Shown one piece after another: positions 1-5,843 of a DNA stretch of 7,365 nucleotides. The translations under genes and the position numbers were made by a program. Below the pieces are notes generated by a model. The model ran no database searches. It had not been told where the DNA came from and saw only the letters and a program-made list of their open reading frames with translations. This DNA is from an uncultured Bacteroidota bacterium (GTDB lineage: Bacteria; Bacteroidota; Bacteroidia; Bacteroidales; VadinHA17). How positions within the stretch are numbered: the first letter of the stretch is position 1; every line of letters starts with the position of its first letter. The stretch spans positions 1 through 7,365 of the forward strand of contig CAIPJU010000221.1 in the NCBI GenBank assembly GCA_903865465.1. Direction: 5' to 3'.

Positions 1-8
1 AAATTTTT

Positions 9-329
9 TTACTTATTGAAAAAATTGGCAAACAGTATTTTTGCTTCTTCCCAATGCTCTGTGTTGATGCAATACTTTATATATGGTGGATTGATTTCAC
101 CTTGAATTAGTCCTGCATTTTTAAGTTCTTTAAGATGCTCAGATAAAGTGGAACGGGCAATAGGTAAATTCTCAGCCATATCTCCACTGTAACAGCATTT
201 GTGAAGATTGTTGGAAAGGTAATCGAGAATGAAAACACGGATTGGATTGGACAGTGCTTTTCCGTATCGTGCTATTTTTTCCTGATTATCAGTAAAGTAT
301 TTTTCTTTTTCAGTCATCACAGATTTCAT
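9..329 (-). CDS. ArsR-family winged-helix transcriptional regulator
   Basis: A 106-residue protein, the usual size for a small ArsR/SmtB-type repressor, which binds operator DNA as a dimer and lets go on sensing a metal ion or other signal. The N-terminal helix region carries the family-like stretch ALSNPIRVFILDYL (residues 25-38). The helix-turn-helix is at about 48-75, with recognition-helix sequence IARSTLSEHLKELKNAGLI, followed by the wing (GEINPPYIKYCIN). C45, C46 and C87 are candidate thiol ligands, so arsenite or metal sensing is possible, but cysteine placement alone does not prove it. M1 (at 329) and M5 (at 317) are both possible starts; M1 is kept because a promoter-like box lies 18 bp upstream. 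The gene is divergent from the phosphatase fragment. Any operon partner would lie left of the window, so the regulated genes are unknown. Family is confident, ligand is not. Confidence 0.9.
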   Translation of the reverse strand: MKSVMTEKEKYFTDNQEKIARYGKALSNPIRVFILDYLSNNLHKCCYSGDMAENLPIARSTLSEHLKELKNAGLIQGEINPPYIKYCINTEHWEEAKILFANFFNK

Positions 330-346
330 TTCGTTTTTTTCCGAAA

Positions 347-374
347 CAAAATTATATTAATTTTTGATTTACAA
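347..374 (-). promoter_or_regulatory. Putative Bacteroidetes-type promoter of the ArsR gene
   Basis: Read on the minus strand, 354-347 is TAATTTTG, which fits the Bacteroidetes -7 consensus TAnnTTTG. A TTG at 374-372 lies 17 bp upstream, slightly closer than the usual spacing to the -33 element. The box ends 18 bp before the ArsR start codon. ArsR repressors usually bind their own promoter, so an operator here is likely, but I see no clear inverted repeat. Confidence 0.45.
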
Positions 375-415
375 AACTAAATCCATTAAATAATTATTAA
401 ATCCGGCTTCAGGTG

Positions 416-502
416 ATGGAGTTCACCATTAACCGCCCTTTCGTTGCTTATAAATCCCAAAAGATTATTGGCTACATTGAGAAATTAAGCAAATACTGTT
501 AA
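416..502 (+). other. Unrecognised 28-codon ORF, possibly a gene remnant
   Basis: An ATG at 416 opens a 28-codon frame ending at TAA 500-502. It begins MEFTINRPFVAYKSQ and ends YIEKLSKYC. In the same frame a stop codon lies only a few codons upstream of the ATG. The stretch is visibly less AT-rich than the flanking non-coding DNA, and the residue mix looks protein-like, so it could be the 3' tail of a decayed gene or a true small protein. I do not recognise a family. It sits in the divergent intergenic region between the ArsR gene and the phosphatase fragment, upstream of the latter's promoter box. The rest of 330-590 holds only AT-rich promoter DNA. Confidence 0.25.
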
Positions 503-544
503 ATATTAGGTCGAAGAATATCCTTACTGGAATATGATTTCATT

Positions 545-552
545 TACCTTTG
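545..552 (+). promoter_or_regulatory. Putative -7 promoter box of the alkaline phosphatase gene
   Basis: TACCTTTG at this position matches the Bacteroidetes -7 consensus TAnnTTTG exactly and is the same octamer found upstream of ssrA. It lies 38 bp before the phosphatase ATG at 591, a sensible leader length. No clear TTG appears at the -33 distance, so strength is uncertain. Confidence 0.45.
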
Positions 553-590
553 CGAATACTAAAGAAGCAAATGTTATAATAGATACATAC

Positions 591-1109
591 ATGAAAATCA
601 ATAAAATATTAATCATTGGAGTTCTAATACTCTCGGTGTCTTTTCTTCCATGCAAAGTAGTAGCACAATCAGGACAAAAGGTAGTAAAGAATATTATCTT
701 ATTTATTGGTGATGGTATGGGCACTTCGCAGATATATGGTGCTATGACCGCAAGTGACCATAAGTTATTCTTGGAAACCTTTCCGTTCACAGGATTCAGC
801 AAAACATACTCCTTCAATAATTATGTTACTGATTCTGGTGCAGGTGGAACTGCAATTGCCTGCGGTATAAAAACTAACAACGGGATGGTCGGCATGTCCC
901 CTGATTCAGTCCCAGTGAGTTCAATACTTGAAATTGCTCATAAAAATGGTTTGGCAACTGGAATAGTTGTCACTTCGTCCGTCATATACACGCATCAAGG
1001 TGATTTGGTTAGTTTCATTGCCCTCAAGGGTCTTCTGGATGGTGTGGATGTTAAATGGTTTTCCCTGCACGCTGAGTTGATTTGCAATTTGCAGGACTTT
1101 AACTTTTAA
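591..1109 (+). pseudogene. Alkaline phosphatase, 3'-truncated (N-terminal third only)
   Basis: The 5' part of a PhoA-type alkaline phosphatase, a secreted zinc/magnesium enzyme that releases phosphate from phosphomonoesters. The ATG at 591 is preferred over the one at 534 because it begins directly with a signal peptide: Lys residues, a hydrophobic run to about residue 19, and possible cleavage near VVAQ-S (residues 23-27). Family motifs follow: NIILFIGDGMG (34-44) with metal-ligand D41, and TDSGAGGTA (80-88) with nucleophile S82. Homology runs to GLATGIVVTSSV (120-131). At the point where family members continue with a THATPA-like motif, the sequence changes to the antisense of an integrase gene, and the frame runs through about 41 foreign codons to the stop at 1107-1109. 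The family is normally well over 400 residues, so most metal ligands and the C-terminal part are missing and activity is not expected. Confidence 0.85.
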
Positions 1110-1322
1110 TGCATCCAAACTGGAGTTGTTAGCATTAATTTCAGGGGTTGCCCCCTTAATCCGCATGGCTTTCTTGTCCCAGTCGCCCGCATGAATCCAA
1201 ATCCCTGTGGATTTGACAAAATGGTCATAGTTCTGCCACACCCTAAGATATATAGGAGTGAGGTTCTTCGAGTTTTTCTTGGTTTTCCAAAGCCAAAATG
1301 TGACTTTAATATTGTTTTCCAT
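921..1322 (-). pseudogene. Tyrosine recombinase/integrase, 3'-truncated (N-terminal arm-binding part only)
   Basis: The 5' end of a Bacteroidetes mobile-element integrase. Residues 1-90 resemble the Arm-DNA-binding domain (VTFWLWKTKKNSKNLTPIYLRV, then the STGIWIHAGDWD segment around 38-49), and residues 91-114 (HTIQKTLEG...ITLMRVYD) look like the start of the SAM-like core-binding domain. Integrase-like sequence ends at D114 (981-983). The remaining 19 codons to the stop near 921 are antisense phosphatase sequence. The catalytic domain with its Arg-His-Arg-Tyr residues is absent, so it cannot recombine DNA. Its start codon faces ssrA about 335 bp away, the usual position of an integrase beside its attachment site. 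In the intact gene the product would drive integration and excision of an island. Confidence 0.85.
976..988. other. Breakpoint joining truncated phosphatase and truncated integrase
   Basis: Reading plus, phosphatase-like sequence ends at TSSV, whose Val codon is 981-983. Reading minus, integrase-like sequence ends at MRVYD, whose Asp codon is the same three bases. Two unrelated genes on opposite strands therefore lose homology at one point, to within a few bases. No insertion-sequence ends, target duplication or inverted repeats are seen at the point. It marks a rearrangement or deletion in the genome, or an assembly join. Confidence 0.7.
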
Positions 1323-1332
1323 GGTAAAATAG

Positions 1333-1345
1333 GTTAAAATTTAAC
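1333..1345. repeat. Palindrome GTTAAA-A-TTTAAC in the integrase leader
   Basis: A perfect 6+1+6 inverted repeat begins 11 bp upstream of the integrase ATG. Its position suits an operator controlling integrase expression, but its AT-rich composition makes a chance match possible. Confidence 0.35.
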
Positions 1346-1520
1346 AATTCGGAAAACAAGACTGGATGGGGTTTTGGAGACTTTCAATTAAACAATTCTC
1401 ATACCAAAAGGGGTAGGCGAAAGAGTAGGTATAAGAAAAAGTTAATTTTATTACCTGTTTTTTAAGGGTTGCGGGGGGCGGTCGCAATAATTTTGCAGCC
1501 GTTGTAAGTATTGATTATTA

Positions 1521-1600
1521 GCGTTTTGCGCAGGAACAATCTTGCGTTTGCCCAGTATGTGGGCGTTTACGTCCCAGTAAGAAGCGGAAACGCTCAGTAT
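1521..1600. repeat. Clustered GCGTTT / CAGTA motifs beside ssrA
   Basis: GCGTTT occurs at 1521-1526, 1544-1549 and 1563-1568, and inverted (AAACGC) at 1588-1593. CAGTA occurs at 1553-1557, 1575-1579 and 1595-1599, so the unit recurs every 19-25 bp, about two helical turns. GCCCA-gtatg-TGGGC forms a small hairpin at 1550-1564. The position between an integrase and the ssrA 3' end suggests arm-type or directionality-factor binding sites of the former element. The repeats are imperfect and the function is inferred. Confidence 0.4.
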
Positions 1601-1621
1601 TCTGCGCTGCGTTGGAGCAAC

Positions 1622-1655
1622 AAAAAGACCCTAACTGATTGGGTTAGAGTCTTTT
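1622..1655 (-). terminator. Rho-independent terminator of ssrA
   Basis: On the minus strand a 13-bp stem (AAAAGACTCTAAC paired with GTTAGGGTCTTTT, with one G-T wobble) closes a 7-base loop and ends in a five-T run at 1626-1622. It begins right after the mature tmRNA 3' end, so it terminates ssrA and supplies the precursor tail trimmed before CCA addition. Confidence 0.9.
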
Positions 1656-1656
1656 G

Positions 1657-2067
1657 TGGAGCTGCGGGGAGTCGAACCCCGGTCCAAACACGGAAGCCAT
1701 ATGCTTTCTACATGCTTATTTCTGCTTGATTTTCGTGACCTGTCAGCTGCAGAACAACCTAACCTGCCCTTATCTCCTGTCGTTTCGCCCTCGGGTCGGA
1801 ACGCCCCTCAGACTAGCCCCGGATTGCGTGCGCCTCCATATCGGGTTGGATCAGGGCATGACCGCCCGGGAGACGTCTCGTCCCAGCACATGTGCTGAGA
1901 GATTATGCCTTTCGGCGTAAAGTGCTTAAGCTACTGTGATTCGCTTATGCTGCGAGAGCGTAATTAGTTTCGCCTTTTATTGTTTTGTGACTCTGTTTAA
2001 GCGACGCGCCACCACACGCTGCATGCTTACATACCACCCCTCATGCTGTCAAAACCAAGTCAGCCCC
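1657..2067 (-). ncRNA. ssrA: tmRNA (transfer-messenger RNA)
   Basis: tmRNA is charged with alanine, enters ribosomes stalled on broken mRNAs with SmpB, and adds a degradation tag. The tRNA-like ends are clear: 5' GGGGCTG (2067-2061) pairs with 3' CAGCTCC (1664-1658) over 7 bp with one wobble, and the T-arm CGGGG-TTCGACT-CCCCG lies at 1681-1665. The discriminator is A at 1657; CCA is not encoded (the next bases are CA), so it must be added. The internal mRNA part encodes GETNYALAA followed by TAA (1974-1945). The length of about 411 nt is normal. The 5' end follows a short leader, presumably cut by RNase P. The 3' end faces a broken integrase gene, consistent with use as an island attachment site. 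Confidence 0.96.
1945..1974 (-). other. tmRNA tag-peptide reading frame (GETNYALAA)
   Basis: Nine codons starting at GGC and ending in TAA encode G-E-T-N-Y-A-L-A-A. With the alanine carried by tmRNA the added tag would be AGETNYALAA, ending in the hydrophobic LAA that ClpXP-type proteases recognise. GET/GENNYALAA tags are what I recall for Bacteroidetes, so this is the best taxonomic clue in the window. The resume codon is inferred from that similarity. Confidence 0.92.
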
Positions 2068-2082
2068 GGATGTTATGCCCTG

Positions 2083-2090
2083 CAAAGGTA
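2083..2090 (-). promoter_or_regulatory. Putative -7 promoter box of ssrA
   Basis: On the minus strand the box reads TACCTTTG, an exact TAnnTTTG match, ending 15 bp before the mature tmRNA 5' end. The start site would fall within the short leader (about 2075-2078). A weak -33-like TTTTC lies about 19 bp further upstream. Strong placement for a highly expressed RNA gene. Confidence 0.6.
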
Positions 2091-2175
2091 CAAATTATGT
2101 ACCATACTTGAAAATCCGATTAAATATTCAAGCTTAAGTTGTATCTTCACCCTAAGAAGCCCGAAATTAAAAAGC

Positions 2176-3393
2176 ATGGAAAGAAGATTGAAAGTCGGCA
2201 TTCTGCGCGAAACAAAGAATCCTCCCGACAGGAGAGTTCCGCTTACTCCGCCACAGATTGTGGCCCTCGAGGAAACCTACCCCAATGTTGAATTTTTTGT
2301 TCAGCCCAGCGACCTGAGATGCTACTCAAATGAAGAGTACGAATACCTCAACATTCCTCTTAAGGAAGATCTTCGTGAATGCGATATCCTTCTCGGCGTA
2401 AAAGAGGTCGATAAACGAACTTTTATCCCTGGGAAAACTTATCTTTTCTTTGCTCATGTTGCCAAGAAACAGCCTCATAACCGGGAGATGTTCCGGGAGA
2501 TGTCTGAAAAAAAAATCACTCTTATCGATTTCGAATACCTCACTACCGACCACGGTCAGAGAGTTGTGGCTTTTGGCAGGTATGCTGGCATAGTAGGAGC
2601 CTATAACGGACTCAGGGCTAGAGGTATAGAGACTAACAGGTTCAAGCTGAAACCTGCTTACCAGTGCCGCGACCTCGATGAGATGTGGGCAGGACTGAGG
2701 CTTATTGTACTTAAACCCGGACTTAAAATTCTTGTCACAGGCGAAGGCAGGGTCTCTGGTGGTGCAATTGAGACATTAGGTGTAGCCAATATCGTACAGG
2801 TCAGCCGCGAAGATTATCTTACCAGGGAATTTGATGTTCCGGTTTTTTGCCAGGTAGGCCCAGCCGATTATGCTCAGCATAAAATGGGAAACCATTTCGA
2901 TTTCAAACATTTTGCATCCAATCCGGGAGAATACGAATCGACCTTCATGCCCTTTACTACTGTTACAGATATTTTAATAACCGGTCATTTTTGGGATCCC
3001 CGTTCTCCTCTGTTCTTCTCAAAGGAGGATATGAGAAAGGATGATTTCCGGATCAGAGTCATTGCAGATATAAGCTGCGATGTAAACGGTCCGATTCCTT
3101 CAACTATCAGGGCTACTACCATATCTGATCCGTTTTATGGATATAATCCCATTCTTGAAAAAGAAGAGGATCCGTTCCTGAGATCCTCAAATATTACAGT
3201 CATGTCGATCGACAACCTCCCGGGCGAACTTCCAAGGGATGCTTCACAGGATTTTGGGAGGCAGCTTATGAGTAGTGTCCTGGGCGATCTTCTTGCAGAA
3301 AAATCAACTCCAATGATAAAAAAGGCCATGATACTTAAAGAAGGAAAGCCTACTCCCCGATATGAGTACCTTAATGATTGCCTTCTGTCTTAA
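2176..3393 (+). CDS. Saccharopine dehydrogenase (Lys1)-like NAD(P)-dependent oxidoreductase
   Basis: A 405-residue cytoplasmic enzyme of the alanine dehydrogenase/transhydrogenase fold. The N-terminal substrate domain starts KVGILRETKNPPDRRVPLTP (6-25). K76 (GVKEVD) and H94 (FFAHVAKKQ) line up with the catalytic Lys and His of yeast saccharopine dehydrogenase. The NAD-binding part follows with VTGEGRVSGGAIETLG (187-202), a glycine-rich turn like the GALGRCGSGA of that family. The C-terminal signature ADISCDVNGPIPSTIRATT (297-315) is also typical. It would oxidise saccharopine to lysine plus 2-oxoglutarate or act on another opine-type or amino-acid substrate; no lysine-pathway gene is nearby to decide. 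The ATG at 2176 is chosen because homology begins there and the longer frame from 1936 runs through tmRNA. The hydrolase gene starts 35 bp downstream, so co-transcription is possible. Confidence 0.85.
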   Translation: MERRLKVGILRETKNPPDRRVPLTPPQIVALEETYPNVEFFVQPSDLRCYSNEEYEYLNIPLKEDLRECDILLGVKEVDKRTFIPGKTYLFFAHVAKKQPHNREMFREMSEKKITLIDFEYLTTDHGQRVVAFGRYAGIVGAYNGLRARGIETNRFKLKPAYQCRDLDEMWAGLRLIVLKPGLKILVTGEGRVSGGAIETLGVANIVQVSREDYLTREFDVPVFCQVGPADYAQHKMGNHFDFKHFASNPGEYESTFMPFTTVTDILITGHFWDPRSPLFFSKEDMRKDDFRIRVIADISCDVNGPIPSTIRATTISDPFYGYNPILEKEEDPFLRSSNITVMSIDNLPGELPRDASQDFGRQLMSSVLGDLLAEKSTPMIKKAMILKEGKPTPRYEYLNDCLLS

Positions 3394-3428
3394 ACGAACT
3401 ATAACCAATTATACAAATTAATTAATTT

Positions 3429-4646
3429 ATGAAAAACCTCACTCCAAAAGCTTTAATGTTGATGGCAACTGTCCTGTTCACGGGAATGGCTTATTCCCAG
3501 TCATTTACAATCAAAGTCGATCAGCCTCTTAACGGCACCATAAAAGTTGAACCCGCCTTGCCTGCCGATGGAAAATACGCGGCCGGAACACTCCTTACCA
3601 TAACTGCAACTCCCTCAAAAGGTTTTGTGCTCGATGCAGCTTATTATTCAGCTCCTGGCAGCTGGGGACAGATGTTTTATGAGTCAATGAGTTCTCCATT
3701 CCAGGTAACTGTCGATAAGGACAAACACGTTGGTGCATCATTTATTGAGAAAAATCTTGTTGATCATATTAAAGTCACTCAGGATATTGTATATGCCAAA
3801 CCAGGGGTAAAAACTCTGAAATATGATGTCTTTTCACCTAAGAAAGCGAAGAATCTTCCATGCATTATAATTATTCACGGAGGAGGCTGGGTTTCGAATA
3901 CTGAAGATATCATGCGCGGACTCGCACGGGAGCTTACCCGTGGTGGAAAATTCGTTGTTTTCAGTATTGACTACCGTTGGGCTGGTAAGGCAGATGGAGA
4001 TGCGACCGGAAATACAATGGCTGATCTGATGGGTGATGTATTTGGTGCTATCGCCCATATCAGGGAACATGCAGCAGAATATGGCGGCGATCCCGACAGG
4101 ATCGGACTCACGGGCGACAGTGCCGGAGGACATTTATCGGCAGCTTGTTCTCTTATGGCCGACAAGATTGGTGATGGAGGCTTCGGCAAAACAGCCGGTG
4201 TTTTTCAGTTCATGCCATCCTATATTCCTGCAGGTCTTACAGTTTCCCAGGTACGTGATCAGCTCGTTAAATCGATTAAAGCTGCTGCACCCAGTTACGG
4301 AGTCTTCGGTGGAAATCTTTTAAAGCACTATTCCGATGATCCTGCCGCAACAGATGCATGGAAAGATGCAATTGCCCCTATTTCTAATATCCCTGATGCA
4401 AAGGTAAGAGCAGTTCCACAGTACCTGACCAGGGGATCAGTCGACCCTCTTATCAAAGATCCGGATGTTAAGGTATTCGTCGATGCACTCGTAAAAGCAG
4501 GTCAGCGTGTTGAATATGTCCAGGTAGGAGGCGCTTCTCACGCTTTTTTCGACTGGAAACCAGATACAAGAACAAAGGATACTTTCAGGCAGTACGGGAT
4601 TTATTACGCTGCTGAAATGAAGGCATTTTTCGCTTCAGTTTTATAA
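3429..4646 (+). CDS. Secreted alpha/beta-hydrolase (esterase/lipase-like) with N-terminal repeat-type beta domain
   Basis: A 405-residue exported protein. A signal peptide (K2, then a hydrophobic stretch LMLMATVLFTGM, 9-20) likely ends near AYS-QS (23/24). Residues 25-107 resemble a bacterial InlB B-type repeat (NGTIKVEPALPADGKYAAGTLLTITATP, then KGFVLDA). The hydrolase domain, about 113-405, has the oxyanion motif HGGGW (150-154), the nucleophile elbow GDSAGGH with S231, D339 in GSVDPL and H371 in ASHAF, so the triad looks complete. This matches carboxylesterase/feruloyl-esterase-like (HSL/BD-FAE) enzymes that deacylate small esters or acylated polysaccharides in the periplasm or outside the cell; the exact substrate is unknown. 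Its spacing from the flanking genes (35 and 41 bp) permits an operon, although the functions are not obviously linked. Confidence 0.88.
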   Translation: MKNLTPKALMLMATVLFTGMAYSQSFTIKVDQPLNGTIKVEPALPADGKYAAGTLLTITATPSKGFVLDAAYYSAPGSWGQMFYESMSSPFQVTVDKDKHVGASFIEKNLVDHIKVTQDIVYAKPGVKTLKYDVFSPKKAKNLPCIIIIHGGGWVSNTEDIMRGLARELTRGGKFVVFSIDYRWAGKADGDATGNTMADLMGDVFGAIAHIREHAAEYGGDPDRIGLTGDSAGGHLSAACSLMADKIGDGGFGKTAGVFQFMPSYIPAGLTVSQVRDQLVKSIKAAAPSYGVFGGNLLKHYSDDPAATDAWKDAIAPISNIPDAKVRAVPQYLTRGSVDPLIKDPDVKVFVDALVKAGQRVEYVQVGGASHAFFDWKPDTRTKDTFRQYGIYYAAEMKAFFASVL

Positions 4647-4687
4647 TAAATTTTGTTATTGCAGGATACTATTTCTCATTTTAGATA

Positions 4688-5839
4688 ATGAAGATAATTT
4701 CACTTGGACCGGCATATCCGTATCGTGGTGGACTGGCATCCTTCAATGACAGGCTTGCCCTGCAGTTTAAGGCTGAAGGTCATGATATTGAAATCATTAC
4801 CTTCAGCCTTCAATATCCATCAATACTCTTTCCGGGTAAGACTCAATATACCGATGGGGCTCCTCCCGAAGGGATAAAAATTGAGCGAAAGCTTAATTCC
4901 ATAAACCCCTTGAACTGGATCAGAACGGCTTTTTTAATAAGAAAAAGAAGACCGGATATTCTGCTGCTCCGGTACTGGTTACCCTTTATCGGACCTTCAC
5001 TCGGAACGGTGGCACGCATCGTCAAGGCTAATGGATTCACAAGAGTAATCTGCATTTTCGACAATGTTGTACCCCACGAGAAGAGGCCGGGCGACAAAAT
5101 TCTCACCAGGTACCTGACAGGAAGCATCGATGGCGGAATAGTGATGTCAAATACCGTCTATGACGATTTGATAGCTTTCAGGAAAAATATCCCCGTGAAA
5201 CTGAGTCCGCATCCCCTGTTTGATAATTATGGAAACAGGATTGAGAGGGCAGAGGCTTTATCAGCTCTTAATCTGGATGCAGGTTTTTCATATCTCCTGT
5301 TTTTTGGCTTTATCAGGGCCTATAAAGGTCTCGATCTGCTCATTGAAGCTTTTTCTGACAAAAAGATGAGAAACAGTAAGTTAAAACTTATTGTTGCAGG
5401 TGAGTTCTATGAAGATGACAAACCCTACCGCGATCTCATTACAAAGCATAAGCTGCAAGAGGAAGTATTGATTTTTGACCATTTTATTAAGGATTCAGAA
5501 GTATCTCTGTTCTTCAGTGCTGCAGATCTGGTTGTACAGCCATACAGGTCAGCCACACAAAGCGGGGTAACCCAGATAGCTTTTCACTTTGAGGTACCAA
5601 TGGTTGTAACCGGAGTAGGCGGATTAAAGGAAATTGTCCCCGATGGAATATGCGGATATGTAGTATCCCCTGAGACAGGCCAGATAACTAATGCCATTCA
5701 CGACTTCTTTGTAAACAACAAGTCTGAGCAATTCAGAGAGGGAATCAGGAGGGTAAAAGAAAAATTCTCCTGGGCAGGTATGACAGGGTCCATAATTGAG
5801 GTCTGTAACAAATGCGCTGGAAAATCTGAAAAAGTCTGA
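4688..5839 (+). CDS. Family 4 glycosyltransferase (GT-B fold)
   Basis: A 383-residue cytoplasmic or membrane-associated sugar transferase. The N-terminal Rossmann domain opens with ISLGPAYPYRGGLASFNDRLA (residues 4-24), with the glycine-rich GG turn of GT4 acceptor-side domains. The second domain begins near 202 with LLFFGFIRAYKGLDLLIEAF (203-222), then VAGEF (236-240), and the donor-binding stretch QPYRSATQSGVTQIAFHFEVPMV (284-306) followed by GVGGLKEIV. The usual glutamate of the E-x7-E donor motif is not obvious: SATQSGVTQIA replaces it, as in some GT4 subgroups. No membrane segment is evident. The likely role is building envelope or exported polysaccharide; donor and acceptor cannot be read from sequence. 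The stop lies 4 bp from the end of the convergent GT2 gene. Confidence 0.88.
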   Translation: MKIISLGPAYPYRGGLASFNDRLALQFKAEGHDIEIITFSLQYPSILFPGKTQYTDGAPPEGIKIERKLNSINPLNWIRTAFLIRKRRPDILLLRYWLPFIGPSLGTVARIVKANGFTRVICIFDNVVPHEKRPGDKILTRYLTGSIDGGIVMSNTVYDDLIAFRKNIPVKLSPHPLFDNYGNRIERAEALSALNLDAGFSYLLFFGFIRAYKGLDLLIEAFSDKKMRNSKLKLIVAGEFYEDDKPYRDLITKHKLQEEVLIFDHFIKDSEVSLFFSAADLVVQPYRSATQSGVTQIAFHFEVPMVVTGVGGLKEIVPDGICGYVVSPETGQITNAIHDFFVNNKSEQFREGIRRVKEKFSWAGMTGSIIEVCNKCAGKSEKV

Positions 5840-5843
5840 TTAT

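Larger units (their letters stand above)
1323..1621. other. Gene-free stretch between the integrase start and the ssrA terminator
   Basis: No supportable gene lies here. From the integrase side it holds a 13-bp palindrome (1333-1345), two copies of AACAATTC (1343-1350 and 1391-1398), a loose inverted pair ATACC (1401-1405) / GGTAT (1428-1432) spanning two GTAGG copies (1413-1417 and 1425-1429), a G-rich tract near 1470-1480 flanked by TTGCG/CGCAA, and a cluster of GCGTTT/CAGTA motifs (1521-1600). This is the sort of DNA expected for an integrase promoter plus attachment region. I see no clear -7 box for the integrase. Confidence 0.5.

Noticed and set aside
412..427. GGTGA/TCACC small hairpin in the divergent region
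   Set aside because: Only 5 bp, inside a possible coding remnant and without a T-run; not supportable as a terminator or operator.
534..590. Upstream ATG for the alkaline phosphatase
   Set aside because: It would overlap the -7 box at 545-552 and put 19 hydrophilic residues before the signal peptide; the ATG at 591 begins with a normal signal peptide.
524..817. Minus-strand 97-codon ORF
   Set aside because: Antisense shadow of the phosphatase fragment, without recognisable motifs.
1470..1484. TGCGGGG...GTCG resembling the tmRNA 3' end at 1663-1674, considered as a second att copy
   Set aside because: Only TGCGGGG and GTCG match and their spacing differs, so it is not a convincing direct repeat.
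1511..1920. Three overlapping plus-strand ORFs (72, 88 and 80 codons)
   Set aside because: They lie largely antisense to ssrA. Their GESNPGP- and GVEPRS-like peptides come from the tRNA-like T-arm sequence, a common source of false gene calls.
2107..2132. CTTGAA...TTCAAG inverted pair and a TATCTTCA box (2142-2149), considered as promoter/operator of the Lys1-like gene
   Set aside because: The box fits TAnnTTTG poorly, no -33 TTG lies at the right distance, and a 6-bp arm pair is expected by chance in AT-rich DNA.
1936..2175. 80-codon N-terminal extension of the Lys1-like gene
   Set aside because: It runs through antisense tmRNA and its promoter region and has no family resemblance; homology starts at the ATG at 2176.
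3834..4323. Several antisense or out-of-frame ORFs within the hydrolase gene
   Set aside because: They overlap the conserved catalytic region of a well supported gene and show no family features.
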